A model generated the notes under the pieces. The model was not told the origin of the DNA and searched no databases. It saw only the letters and a list, made by a program, of their open reading frames with translations. Below are positions 8,397-17,921 of a stretch of 64,000 nucleotides of DNA, piece after piece. This DNA comes from Bombiscardovia asteroides_K (GTDB lineage: Bacteria > Actinomycetota > Actinomycetes > Actinomycetales > Bifidobacteriaceae): positions 496,001 to 560,000 of the forward strand of contig NZ_CP181447.1 of assembly GCF_048001765.1 (NCBI RefSeq), written 5' to 3'. Both the position numbers and the translations under genes were made by a program. The number at the start of each line of letters is the position of its first letter. Position 1 is the stretch's first letter.

Positions 8397-11300
8397 TGAA
8401 CAAGCAGCCACCGGTGGATCCGCAAGAGGCCATGGGACCGGTCCGCGCCCTTATCGGTGATCGGCTCCGGAACGAGGAGGGTCGGCCCACCCGGGCCCTG
8501 GTGGTGGCTGGTTCTCCTCGCAGTGGCAAGACCAGGTTGGCCACTCAGGCTCTGCTGGCTGGCATGGAACAGTTCGGTGACGGCGCCAGCATGGCTGTGT
8601 CAGGTAGGACCGCGGCCGACCAGGTCAGCCGCCAGGTCATTCTGGAGCGGGGCAGGTCCGACCGCACCCGGCCTGTGGGCACCCTGCAGGCCTTGGCCTT
8701 TCGTCTGCTGACGCGGTCTCGGCTGTCCCAGGGAGGCCACGATCCGCTCCTGCCCAGGCTGCTCAACGGCGCCGAGGAGGATGCCCTGCTCAGGCAGGTC
8801 ATGACCGTCCATTTGGAGCATGTCCAGGCCGGGGACGACTGCGCGGTCTGCCGACTCCTGGAGCGCTACTTCCGCAACGGGGCGGGCTGGTCGGCCGTTC
8901 TGGTCGGCGACGGACAGGGACGGGTCGTAGGGGTCGCCGACAGGTTCATCGCCCAGCTTCGAGACATGTTTGCCCGCATGACGGAATTGGGCCTGGATAG
9001 GGGTGACCGGGACCAGCTTCTGGATGCCCTGGCCGTCCAGCCCATGGACCCCGACCGCCGCGACCGCCTGGGCCTGCAGTGGCGGCTTGCCTTCGCCTTG
9101 GAAGATGAATACCGCCAAAGCATCACCGAGAGCTATCCGGACGAATTCCGTCTGGACCCCTCCATGCTTATGGTCGAAGCCTCCCGCGGCCTGGACGTGC
9201 TGGCTGATGATGACCTGCCCGACCTGCTGGTCGTGGACGACTGGCAGGACATCACCCTGGCCGGGATGGGCCTGCTGCAGGGTTTGAGCCAGGCCGGCTG
9301 CCGACTCCTTCTGGTGGGCAATCCCGACCAGTCGGTCCAGTCCTTCCGCGGCTCCTACCCGGAATTTCTGGCCACTCGCCTGACAGCCCTGTCCAAGCCC
9401 ATGCAAGGTGCCGCCGCCCCCCTTCTGGCCCAGGACTTCGCCTGTCTGGACGCCGCCACAGTGACCCTGAAACCCCTGAGGATGGTGGTTCCGGAAGCAA
9501 CCGCAGAGCATACCGAAGGCGGCCAGGGTTCCCATTCGGCAACTCCGAGGTCCTACGCCGATCTGGTGGCTGCCAGGGTCAGCCTGGGTATTGCCGGGGT
9601 TGAGGAGAACGATACCCCTCTGCCCGACAGACCCGGCAAGTTGCCCGCCTGGCCCGGAGCCGGTCCGGTGGCGCCTCTGACCGACGGCGACAGTCTCATC
9701 CGCGACGGCAGCGTGCAGGCCAGGCTCTTCCACACCCCCGACCAGGAGGACGACGATTTGGTCTGGCAAATCAAGCATGAGTTCCTGGCCGAGAAGCGTG
9801 ACTGGAACGACATGGCCGTCATCGCCCACGACAACATGACCCTGCGCACCCTGGGCCGCAAGTTGCGTGTGCAGGGCGTTCCGGTGCGCTTCTCATCGGT
9901 GACCCGTCCGCTCAGCCAGGAGCCTGCCATCCAGGGTCTCTTTGCCCTGGTCGAGCTAGCCCAGTCGGTACTGGATCCCACCACAGCTGGAAGCGACCCG
10001 GACGACCCTGCCCAGGTGGCTGCCTGGATCCGTTCACGTCTGCGCACCCTGATGGTCGGCCCCCTCTTCCGGGTCCCCGCCACCGCCGCTCGTGCAGAGC
10101 GTCCCGTCAGGATGGAACACCTGGAGTCCATCATGGAGACCATGGCCGCCTTGGCCCCCCTGTCCGGCCAGCAGGGGAGTGATCCGGACACATCAGACAC
10201 TTTGAATGATTTGCCGTTCCTGGGACAGGCCTGGCAGACCTGGGTTAAGGACCTGGCCGAGCGGCGGGCTCAGCGGGTTCGTTTATCCGGCATCAACGTT
10301 GACGACTCCCTGTTGACCGGGCACGATTCCCCCGAGCCAGGGGGCGGGTCTGGTCCCTTCTCCACTGCCTCGGCCCCCGATCAACCGGTGGATCTGGGCG
10401 ACCGGGATGCTCAACGGCCAGCCATTCTTTCTGTCCAAGCCCTGGAGACCCTGCTGGTTCTGGACCCGGATGACCGATCCTCGGGAATCATCCTGGAGGC
10501 CATGACCGCCATCGCCGGAGGCCGCCGGGAGGATTCCGACGTTCAGGTCCTGGACAAGGCCCTGCAGGTTCTGCGTCTGACAGCCAGCCGCATCAGCGTC
10601 CTTGAGGACCGTCAGCCCCAATACGTGCTCTGGGAGGCCTGGCGGAGTCTGGACCTTGCCGACAACTGGCAGCGGAGGGCCCTGATGGCCACCCAGGAGG
10701 GGGAGGAGGCCAACGACCGTCTGGACGCGCTCATGCGGCTCTTCCAGTACGCGGCCGGCTCCCGTCGTTTTCCCACGGTCGAGGCCTTCATGGACCAGGT
10801 GCGCACCATGCAGATTGAGGCCGACTCCCTGGCGCGGATCGGGCCCATCGAGCACGCCGTCACCCTGACCACACCCGCCGGCGCTGCAGCCCTGGCCACC
10901 GACTGGCCCCTGGTCTGGCTACCCGCCGTCCAGGACGGTGTCTGGCCCAATCTGATTCCCCGCGACACCATGTTCGGAGCCGAGGAGCTGGCCGACCTGG
11001 TTCTGCACGACCGCATCGGTGACCCCCTGGCGGACACACTCAGCCACGATCCTGCCCTGCGCTCCATCCTCTATGCCGAAAAAAAGGGTTTTCTGGAGGC
11101 ACTGACCCGGGCCCGAACCCAGGTGCGCATCAGTGCGGTCTGGAACGATGATCTGGTTCCTTCGGACTTTCTCTACGGCTACCTGCCCGAACGCTATCCA
11201 CGCAACGCCGATATGAGTCAGGCCGAGTTCAGCATGGTCGGCGCTGGCTCAGGCGGCAGTGAGCGCTATGGGGGACTGGAGGTGTCTCCCAGGGGTCTGA

Positions 11301-13015
11301 CTGCAGCCGCCCGATCCATCCTGGCTGTCCAGGCGTTGCTTCCGCATGACCAGGTCGACCGTGAGCGAGTGGACGATGCCGTGCAAACCTTGCGGTTGCT
11401 GGCCGACCAGGGCCAGGATTCGGCTGATCCACGGCATTGGCCTTTCCTCTACAACAATGATGAGGAGGGTGCCGCCGAGTCGACATTGAATCAGCATGTC
11501 CCAGACGGGCAGTCCACGGTTGGGCCGAACTCGGACCGGCATACCCCAGATGAACAGTCCGCAGTTGGCCAAGTCCCGGATGAAGAGGTTCCGACTGGAC
11601 AGGCTGCCGGGTCAAGGTTTGCAGCCGCTGCCGCGGGTGTGGCATCGGTTACTGAAAGAGACCATGCCTCCCGGCCTGCGCCTGCTTCCGTCAATCAAGC
11701 CGGACAGGCAGATCGAATACAAAATCGTGACCGGGGTCATGAGCGCCGCCATGAACACCGATCAGACCGCCAGGTGGTTCTGCTTTCGCCCTCGGCGGTC
11801 GATGCCATATGGAACTGCCCCCTGGAGTGGGCCTTGGGCGATCAGTTCTCCGGCCCATCCCCATCCAGGGTGCCCACGGAGTTCGGCTCACTGATACACA
11901 AGGTGGCCAGCGAGGGCACAGCCCAGGGTCTGGACCGTCCCGGCCAAGGCGATCCGGACGCCCGCCAGCAGCAGGTGCGGGATGCACTTCTGGACATCTA
12001 CCAGGAACTGGCCCCTCAGGAACAGCGCCTGCGGGACCCCGACGAACTCTATGACCAGCGCGGTCGCAGCAGTCGGGTGGAGCCCATCCTGGACAACCTG
12101 GCCTCTTATTTTGTCCGCTCCTCGGATTCCGAATACGGCCTGGGGGGCAAGAGCCCGGTCCCGGTCGGCGACCTGCTCGGAGTGCAGAGCGAGCGCTCAT
12201 TTGATGTCAGCCTGTCCGTGGAGGACCTGGTCCCTCTTTGGAAGGCCACCTTCCCTGACAGGCCCCTGGATGCCGATGGGCTCTTCGCCCTGATGTCCGG
12301 CCTGGTCGACGGCTTCCCTTCAGCCCTGGATGCCAGGACCACGGTCAGGCTGACCGGTCGTATCGACCGTCTGGAGGTCCGGTCCCTGCCCGAGGGTATC
12401 CGTCTGCGGCTGGTGGACTACAAGACCGGCAGAGTCCCCTACACCCAAGGTCAGCTCTTCAACGACCTGCAGCTGGTCTGCTATCAGCTGGGCCTGGCCT
12501 TCCCACCCACGCCCGGCAGCAGCCCGGAGGTGGGGGCGGCCTGGAGCCTGCCCGAGGCCCCCGAGCTGGAAAGGACCGAGGGGATGAAGCTGAGTCAGTC
12601 CCTGCTTCTGCAGTTGCAGGCCCCGCCCAAGGATGCTCAAATGGGGCTGCGCCGGGAGGAGATGGCCTACCAGCCGCCACTGTTCGAGCGCAACAGGCTG
12701 GTCACTGTCGCTCAGCCCAGAACCGGCATGCCCTCTCCGCTCAAATCAAAGGCCGAGCCTGCGGACCTGCCTGAGCAGGTGCCGCCTGGGGTGGATGCGG
12801 ACCTGTGGGACATGGTCCGAGCCGCCCGGGTCTCCTCCCAGGCTGTATGGGGGCTGACCATGATAGCCAGGGTCTTCTTCGCTGCCGGGGTCAAGCTGAC
12901 GGCTGGCCGGGATGATGCGGTTTTCGACCCTACCCGTTGCCATCGGGCCAGCAATGGCCAGGAATGTCAGGCATGGCAACTGGTGGCGCCCAATCTACTG
13001 GAGGATCAAGAATGA
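8396..13015 (+). CDS. adnA: AdnA-like helicase-nuclease subunit (double-strand-break resection)
   Basis: About 1539 residues, a UvrD/AddB-like superfamily 1 motor fused to a RecB-like nuclease. Walker A is AGSPRSGKT (about residues 38-46); motif II is degenerate, VVDDWQD rather than DExxD (about 276); VGNPDQSVQSFRG follows as motif III. The C-terminal nuclease module has the entry motif SPSAVDAIWNCPLEW and the catalytic core RIDRLE...LVDYKTG (about 1339). This gene order and architecture match actinobacterial AdnA, first gene of the adnAB pair, which resects DNA ends for recombination. It is much longer than mycobacterial AdnA (about 1050 residues). Part of the excess is a repetitive Pro/Asp/Gln/Gly-rich insert before the nuclease (11488-11610). 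The start at 8396 is favoured as leaderless; GTG at 8321 and ATG at 8372 are alternatives. It overlaps adnB by ATGA. Confidence 0.85.
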   Translation: MNKQPPVDPQEAMGPVRALIGDRLRNEEGRPTRALVVAGSPRSGKTRLATQALLAGMEQFGDGASMAVSGRTAADQVSRQVILERGRSDRTRPVGTLQALAFRLLTRSRLSQGGHDPLLPRLLNGAEEDALLRQVMTVHLEHVQAGDDCAVCRLLERYFRNGAGWSAVLVGDGQGRVVGVADRFIAQLRDMFARMTELGLDRGDRDQLLDALAVQPMDPDRRDRLGLQWRLAFALEDEYRQSITESYPDEFRLDPSMLMVEASRGLDVLADDDLPDLLVVDDWQDITLAGMGLLQGLSQAGCRLLLVGNPDQSVQSFRGSYPEFLATRLTALSKPMQGAAAPLLAQDFACLDAATVTLKPLRMVVPEATAEHTEGGQGSHSATPRSYADLVAARVSLGIAGVEENDTPLPDRPGKLPAWPGAGPVAPLTDGDSLIRDGSVQARLFHTPDQEDDDLVWQIKHEFLAEKRDWNDMAVIAHDNMTLRTLGRKLRVQGVPVRFSSVTRPLSQEPAIQGLFALVELAQSVLDPTTAGSDPDDPAQVAAWIRSRLRTLMVGPLFRVPATAARAERPVRMEHLESIMETMAALAPLSGQQGSDPDTSDTLNDLPFLGQAWQTWVKDLAERRAQRVRLSGINVDDSLLTGHDSPEPGGGSGPFSTASAPDQPVDLGDRDAQRPAILSVQALETLLVLDPDDRSSGIILEAMTAIAGGRREDSDVQVLDKALQVLRLTASRISVLEDRQPQYVLWEAWRSLDLADNWQRRALMATQEGEEANDRLDALMRLFQYAAGSRRFPTVEAFMDQVRTMQIEADSLARIGPIEHAVTLTTPAGAAALATDWPLVWLPAVQDGVWPNLIPRDTMFGAEELADLVLHDRIGDPLADTLSHDPALRSILYAEKKGFLEALTRARTQVRISAVWNDDLVPSDFLYGYLPERYPRNADMSQAEFSMVGAGSGGSERYGGLEVSPRGLTAAARSILAVQALLPHDQVDRERVDDAVQTLRLLADQGQDSADPRHWPFLYNNDEEGAAESTLNQHVPDGQSTVGPNSDRHTPDEQSAVGQVPDEEVPTGQAAGSRFAAAAAGVASVTERDHASRPAPASVNQAGQADRIQNRDRGHERRHEHRSDRQVVLLSPSAVDAIWNCPLEWALGDQFSGPSPSRVPTEFGSLIHKVASEGTAQGLDRPGQGDPDARQQQVRDALLDIYQELAPQEQRLRDPDELYDQRGRSSRVEPILDNLASYFVRSSDSEYGLGGKSPVPVGDLLGVQSERSFDVSLSVEDLVPLWKATFPDRPLDADGLFALMSGLVDGFPSALDARTTVRLTGRIDRLEVRSLPEGIRLRLVDYKTGRVPYTQGQLFNDLQLVCYQLGLAFPPTPGSSPEVGAAWSLPEAPELERTEGMKLSQSLLLQLQAPPKDAQMGLRREEMAYQPPLFERNRLVTVAQPRTGMPSPLKSKAEPADLPEQVPPGVDADLWDMVRAARVSSQAVWGLTMIARVFFAAGVKLTAGRDDAVFDPTRCHRASNGQECQAWQLVAPNLLEDQE

Positions 13016-16000
13016 AGCAGACTGCCGAACAGTCCGCCATTGTCGATGCGGATGTGAACGAGGATCTTCTGGTGGTGGCCGGTGCAGGCTCGGGCAAGAC
13101 CATGACCATGACCAGCCGGATCATCACCTTGATCCGCCGGGGAGTGCCCTCCGAGCAGATTCTTGGACTGACCTTTACCCGCAAGGCTGCCTCTGAACTC
13201 CAGTCAAGGGTTGGGGCGGCGGTCATTCGACGCGACCAGGGCAGAGGCGCCTCGGCAGTGGATCCCGAACGCAACTTCCTCAAGCCGACAGTGTCTACCT
13301 ATGATGCCTTCTTCCAGTCCATCGTGCGCCAGTACGGCCTACTGGTGGGCATGGATCAGGACACCCGTCCCCTGAGTTCGGCGGGAGCCTACCAGTTGGC
13401 CTCCCAGGTGGTCGCCGACCATCTGGATCTGATCTTTCCTGCCGGTGCCTCAGCGCAGGATGGCGACTCCGACGACCTGGGCTCCGCGACCTTCTCGACC
13501 ACGGTCAACCGGGTTCTGGGGCTGACCGGGGCGGTGACCACCTCCATGATCAGCAGCGACTGCCCGGATTTCGACCAGGCTGTGGAGCGGATCCGCGCCT
13601 GGGACCGCGCCTTTGTGGATCGTGCGGACCAGCTCATCGGCGACCAGCCCGTGCCGGCCACCGAGCCCACAGTCAGCACCTCACCGCCCAAGCGAAGCAA
13701 GAAGGAGACAGACGAGCACTATCAGGGTAAAATCAAGGGCTTCCGAGACAAGCGGCAGAGCATTCGCCTCTACCGGGTGGATGCCATGCGACGGGCCGTC
13801 CTGACACGCGAGAAGCTGCTGACCCTGGTCCAGGACTACCAGCAGGCCAAGCGCCAGGCCAACATGGCCGAGTTCGGCGACTTCACCCTGGCCGCCTTCC
13901 AGCTGGTCGAGCGTTTCCCCTCCATCAGCGCCCAGCTGAGACGCCGCTACAGCCACGTTTTTCTGGATGAATACCAGGACACTTCCACCACCCAGGCCCT
14001 GCTTCTGGCGGCTATCTTCCACCCGCAGAATCGGCAGGAGGATCAGGGGAGTGCGGACCAGGCTCCCGGCAGGTCGGCCGTGACCGCCGTGGGCGACCCC
14101 TTCCAGTCCATCTATGCCTGGCGCGGGGCCAGTCCCGGGGCCTTCCGCACCTTCCAGGCCCAGTTCGGCATGTTGGCCGACCGACCCGACTCCGGCAACG
14201 GTCCTCTGTCTGGCGTGACAGCCTTTGGGCGCTCGCAGGACCAGGACCCGCTGACCCTGTCGCGCACCTTCCGCAACTCCAGCTGGGTGCTCAAGGCCGC
14301 CAACCAGCTGACAGTCCCCCTGCGACATCGGGGCCAGGAGAGCCGGTCCGAAGCGGAACTACGCGAGGTGGACGTGGCCAGGCTCCGTCCCCGTGAGGAC
14401 GCCGACCCAGGCACCGTGGGCCTCTTGGGCTACAGCACCGGTGGCCAGGAGATCGATGGCGTGGTCAGGTTCGCCCTCAGAGCCCGCGAGCTCTATGGCA
14501 ACCAAGGTGACGCGCCGCACGTGGCTGTCCTCTTCCGCTCCAAGGCCGCCCTGCCCAGGTACCGCCAGGCCATGGAGGCTGCAGGACTGAGTTGCCAGGT
14601 CGTCGGGTACTCCTCTCTCTTCGACCGGCCCGAGGTCATGGATTTGCGGGCCCTGCTCTCCCTGATATGCGACCACACCGACAGCGATTCCCTGATGCGC
14701 CTGCTGGCCTCGGCCCGGTTCGGCATGGACGCGGCTGATCTGAGTGCTCTGGCCTCCCTGGCCGCCAAGGTCAACGAGGACAGCCAGTACCGGGCCCTGG
14801 TCCGGGCCGGCCTGGTCGAGTCCGACCCCGACCCGCGCCGCCGTCGCGAGGATCTGCACCGTTACCGTGACCAGGTTCCCAACGACGTCTTCCTGGTGGA
14901 CCTGCTTCTGCGTGATGACCTGCCAGACCTCTTGAAGAACTCCGGGCTCTCTGCCAGGGGACGGATTCTGGCCGCCGAAGCCGCCCGGGTCATCTGCCAG
15001 GTCCAGGCCGAGTCCTCGGCCCCCCTGCGCCAGGTGGTCATCGCCGCCATCCGTGCCCTGGACCTGGACGTTGACCTTGTGCTGGCTCGTTCCCTGGCCG
15101 ATCCTGAACGTCCTCTGGAGCCCAGCCAGGCCAAGGCAGGCATTCAGGCTCTGCTGGACCAGGTGGATGTCTACCTGTCCGAGCTGCCCCAGGGCCTGGG
15201 GCCCAGCCTGCGCGGGTTCGTCTCCTGGCTGTCCTCCCTGGATCAGAGTCCCGAAATGCCAACTGACGGGGACGACCGACAGGCCGACGTGGCCCTGATG
15301 ACCGTCCACCAGGCCAAGGGTCTGGAGTGGGATGCCGTGGCGGTGGTCGGGCTGAAGCGCGGAGCCTTCCCCAGCAGCCAGGGCGACCGACTCACGGTCA
15401 AGCCAGCCTTGGACCAACCGGTTGTCCAATCCCCGGATGGCCCGGTCTACCAGTACAACTGCACGGCCCGTACCTGGCTGGTCGATCCCCAGTCCGTGCC
15501 GGTGCCGGTCCGTGCCGATGCCATGATCCTGCCCCGCTTTCCCCACGACGCCCCCCTGGGAGCTGACCCCGAGGACCTGTTGGGTCGGTTGGACCTGGAG
15601 AGCCTGGAGGAGGAGGCCATGGGCCTGTCCCGGGAGAGCGGACTGGACGACCAGGCCCGCCCGATCCAGGCCGATGCCATTGCCGCCTCTCAGCGCGAAC
15701 AATATGGCCGTCGGCTGCTGGACGACGAGCGACGGCTCATCTACGTGGCTGCTACCAGGGCCCGGCATGACCTGCTGCTGACCTTCAGCCAGGATTCCCA
15801 GGCTGAGTCTGCGGCCCTGAACACGCCGGCACCTGACCCGGATAAGGCCTCCAACTTCTGGACCGAACTGGTGGAGCTCTTCCAGGAAGAGCCCTATGCG
15901 GTCAAGCTGGAGCAAGTAGAGGATGCCCAGGAGGGTCTGCCAACGCCGCCCTTGGGGCTCTTTGTCGGTGAGAACGCCCAGTCCTACCGCCAGGCCATCG

Positions 16001-17052
16001 TCGACCGTGCCCTTGAAGAGGTGGACCAGGTCGCCGCCCGAGACGGCGAGCGTGATCAGGCGCTCTGGCCTCCGGTTCTGAATGCACGCACACGCGAAGC
16101 CCTGAATCGCTCGGCTGCCTGGGTGCGCGCCGGGGAACCAGGCGGCCACGAGATCCCTGAGGAGGGCGATGACGGGCTCTACGCCAATGCAGTCCGCGTC
16201 CTGCAGGTCAGCACGGGTCGCCTGGGGGTATCTGACGACCAGCTGCTGACAGATCTTGATCTGCTGCGGCGCACCGGCCGTCGGATCCTGGGGCACGGGG
16301 CTAGCAGCGTCACCGCCATCCAGGCCGGCTCGGCAGGGGGCGATCCCAAGATGGAGAGGGATTACTGGCAGGGGCTGGTCAGACCCATACCCCAGGTGGC
16401 CTCCCCACAGGCCGAGGCAGGCACCCGCTTCCACGACTGGGCCAGGCGCTTCATCCTGCCCGAGATTTCCGCCCCCCAAGGACTGGTGGACCTGCCCGAT
16501 CGGGCGGAAGCACCGAATCTGCTCGATGGGCCGCTGGGTCCTGGTGCCATGGCTGAGAGGGCCCGCATGCTGGTCGGGCTTGAACAGGAGCGGGAGTCCT
16601 TGGATTCCAAGGCCGATCCCGTTAAGGCCCGTCTGCTGACCTGGGAGCGGCGGCTGGCTGAGTCTGACTGGGTCCAGCGCACCCCCGTCTGGGTGGAACG
16701 GCCCATCGTGGCGGTGCTGTCGGGCCAGATTGTCAAGGGCAAGCTGGATGCGGTCTTCGCAGGCGGACTGGACCCAGATCGCCCGGATCTGCGCTACACG
16801 ATTGTGGACTGGAAGACCGGAGCCCGACCCCGTGGAGAGGAGTCGACCAACCGCCGTCTGGTCCAGCTGGACTTCTACCGGCTGCTCCTGTCACGCTTGG
16901 AGGGTATCGGCCTGTCGACCATCGACGCCTGCCTTTATTATGTAAGCGAAGACCGGCCCCAGGATCGACTCATCAGGGCCCGTGCCAGGACCGAAGAAGA
17001 AATTCTCGCATCCCTGGCCGAGGGCATCCCCGAGCAGTCGGACGAGGACTGA
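13012..17052 (+). CDS. adnB: AdnB-like helicase-nuclease subunit, UvrD-type motor
   Basis: 1346 residues. The full set of superfamily 1A helicase motifs is present: Walker A GAGSGKT (24-30), Ia LTFTRKAASEL, II LDEYQDT (about 317), III GDPFQSIYAWRG, IV LSRTFRNS, V VHQAKGLEWDAV and VI YVAATRARHDL. The C-terminal RecB-like nuclease carries KGKLDAVF and VDWKTG (about 1264). The motor is fully conserved, unlike the degenerate motif II of the partner, which fits AdnB as the driving motor of the AdnAB heterodimer. The ATG overlaps the adnA stop and has a strong GGAGG six to nine bases upstream; longer in-frame starts inside adnA lack this. Role in end resection is known for the family and inferred here. 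Confidence 0.88.
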   Translation: MKQTAEQSAIVDADVNEDLLVVAGAGSGKTMTMTSRIITLIRRGVPSEQILGLTFTRKAASELQSRVGAAVIRRDQGRGASAVDPERNFLKPTVSTYDAFFQSIVRQYGLLVGMDQDTRPLSSAGAYQLASQVVADHLDLIFPAGASAQDGDSDDLGSATFSTTVNRVLGLTGAVTTSMISSDCPDFDQAVERIRAWDRAFVDRADQLIGDQPVPATEPTVSTSPPKRSKKETDEHYQGKIKGFRDKRQSIRLYRVDAMRRAVLTREKLLTLVQDYQQAKRQANMAEFGDFTLAAFQLVERFPSISAQLRRRYSHVFLDEYQDTSTTQALLLAAIFHPQNRQEDQGSADQAPGRSAVTAVGDPFQSIYAWRGASPGAFRTFQAQFGMLADRPDSGNGPLSGVTAFGRSQDQDPLTLSRTFRNSSWVLKAANQLTVPLRHRGQESRSEAELREVDVARLRPREDADPGTVGLLGYSTGGQEIDGVVRFALRARELYGNQGDAPHVAVLFRSKAALPRYRQAMEAAGLSCQVVGYSSLFDRPEVMDLRALLSLICDHTDSDSLMRLLASARFGMDAADLSALASLAAKVNEDSQYRALVRAGLVESDPDPRRRREDLHRYRDQVPNDVFLVDLLLRDDLPDLLKNSGLSARGRILAAEAARVICQVQAESSAPLRQVVIAAIRALDLDVDLVLARSLADPERPLEPSQAKAGIQALLDQVDVYLSELPQGLGPSLRGFVSWLSSLDQSPEMPTDGDDRQADVALMTVHQAKGLEWDAVAVVGLKRGAFPSSQGDRLTVKPALDQPVVQSPDGPVYQYNCTARTWLVDPQSVPVPVRADAMILPRFPHDAPLGADPEDLLGRLDLESLEEEAMGLSRESGLDDQARPIQADAIAASQREQYGRRLLDDERRLIYVAATRARHDLLLTFSQDSQAESAALNTPAPDPDKASNFWTELVELFQEEPYAVKLEQVEDAQEGLPTPPLGLFVGENAQSYRQAIVDRALEEVDQVAARDGERDQALWPPVLNARTREALNRSAAWVRAGEPGGHEIPEEGDDGLYANAVRVLQVSTGRLGVSDDQLLTDLDLLRRTGRRILGHGASSVTAIQAGSAGGDPKMERDYWQGLVRPIPQVASPQAEAGTRFHDWARRFILPEISAPQGLVDLPDRAEAPNLLDGPLGPGAMAERARMLVGLEQERESLDSKADPVKARLLTWERRLAESDWVQRTPVWVERPIVAVLSGQIVKGKLDAVFAGGLDPDRPDLRYTIVDWKTGARPRGEESTNRRLVQLDFYRLLLSRLEGIGLSTIDACLYYVSEDRPQDRLIRARARTEEEILASLAEGIPEQSDED

Positions 17053-17228
17053 GTCTGCGGCAGACCCCGCCGGACAAGGGCGATGGGTGCCGCGCATCAG
17101 CAATCATGAACAGCAGGCGATCGGCGGACGGCCCAGGGCCGTCGTGGGGCCGGGCACGCCCGAATGGAGCAATGAGACAGATGACAACGTCCAGTAGTCA
17201 CGACCAGGCCTCCCGGAGGAGGGGGAGC

Positions 17229-17921
17229 ATGCAAATAAGACCCATGGTCTGGGCGGATATGCCCGACCTGGTAGGCACCTTTGATGCCACCTGGAAGGTG
17301 CAGGAGGATCCCGAGGGGACTGTGTCCCGGCTGAGCGCCGCGCATTTTATCCTGCATTATCTGATGGGTGCCACCAGGGCCCGGATAGCCGTCGATGGGC
17401 AGGACTTTCTGGGGGTGACCCTGCTGGCCGAGGGGCGCGGTGAACTGTGCTTCCCCCAGGCTCAAGAGGAGCTGGAGCGAGTGGACCAGCAGCTGTCCGC
17501 CACGACCTTGGGCGCTCAGACCCTGGACCGGGCCCGCCAGTGGCAGCTGACCGAGGTCAAGCTGGAAGAGAAGTGCGGTTTGTCCGTCCCGCCTCAGGCC
17601 GAGTTGAGGCTCTTCCTGGTTTCCAGCCGTGCCCGGGGACGCGGCGTGGGCGGCGCCCTCTGGCGTGACACCCTGGAGCATCTGGACCGGGCGGGCATCG
17701 AGCGCTTCTACCTGCATACGGACTCCTCCTGCGACGTGGGCTTCTACGATCACAAGGGCATGGAGCGGCTGGCCGAGCTCAAGGGGCGGGACCACGCGGC
17801 ATTCGCCGGGCGCGACCCCTCCGACGACCCTCAGTTCTTCGAGGGGATCGACGACATCTTCATCTACGGCGGCCGTGTGAGCGACCAGTTGGGCAAGGAC
17901 GGTGATCATGGCGGCCGCTAA
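17229..17921 (+). CDS. GNAT-family N-acetyltransferase
   Basis: 230 residues from an ATG preceded by a long purine Shine-Dalgarno run (GGAGGAGGGGG); an upstream in-frame ATG at 17106 gives a longer form without such a site. The acetyl-CoA pyrophosphate loop is visible as RARGRGVGGAL (motif A, R-x-x-G-x-G/A), preceded by the beta-strand LRLFLVSS and followed by YLHTDSSCDVGFYDHKGM, typical of motif B. The N-terminal half is a less conserved acceptor-binding region. Its 3' end overlaps the MFS gene by 14 bases, so the two are probably co-translated. An acetyltransferase paired with an efflux-type transporter could act on a small molecule, but the substrate cannot be read from the sequence. Confidence 0.85.
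   Translation: MQIRPMVWADMPDLVGTFDATWKVQEDPEGTVSRLSAAHFILHYLMGATRARIAVDGQDFLGVTLLAEGRGELCFPQAQEELERVDQQLSATTLGAQTLDRARQWQLTEVKLEEKCGLSVPPQAELRLFLVSSRARGRGVGGALWRDTLEHLDRAGIERFYLHTDSSCDVGFYDHKGMERLAELKGRDHAAFAGRDPSDDPQFFEGIDDIFIYGGRVSDQLGKDGDHGGR

Noticed and set aside
14359..16479. 706-residue open frame antisense to adnB
   Set aside because: adnB carries all helicase motifs; the antisense frame has no recognisable domain and arises from GC-rich codon use.
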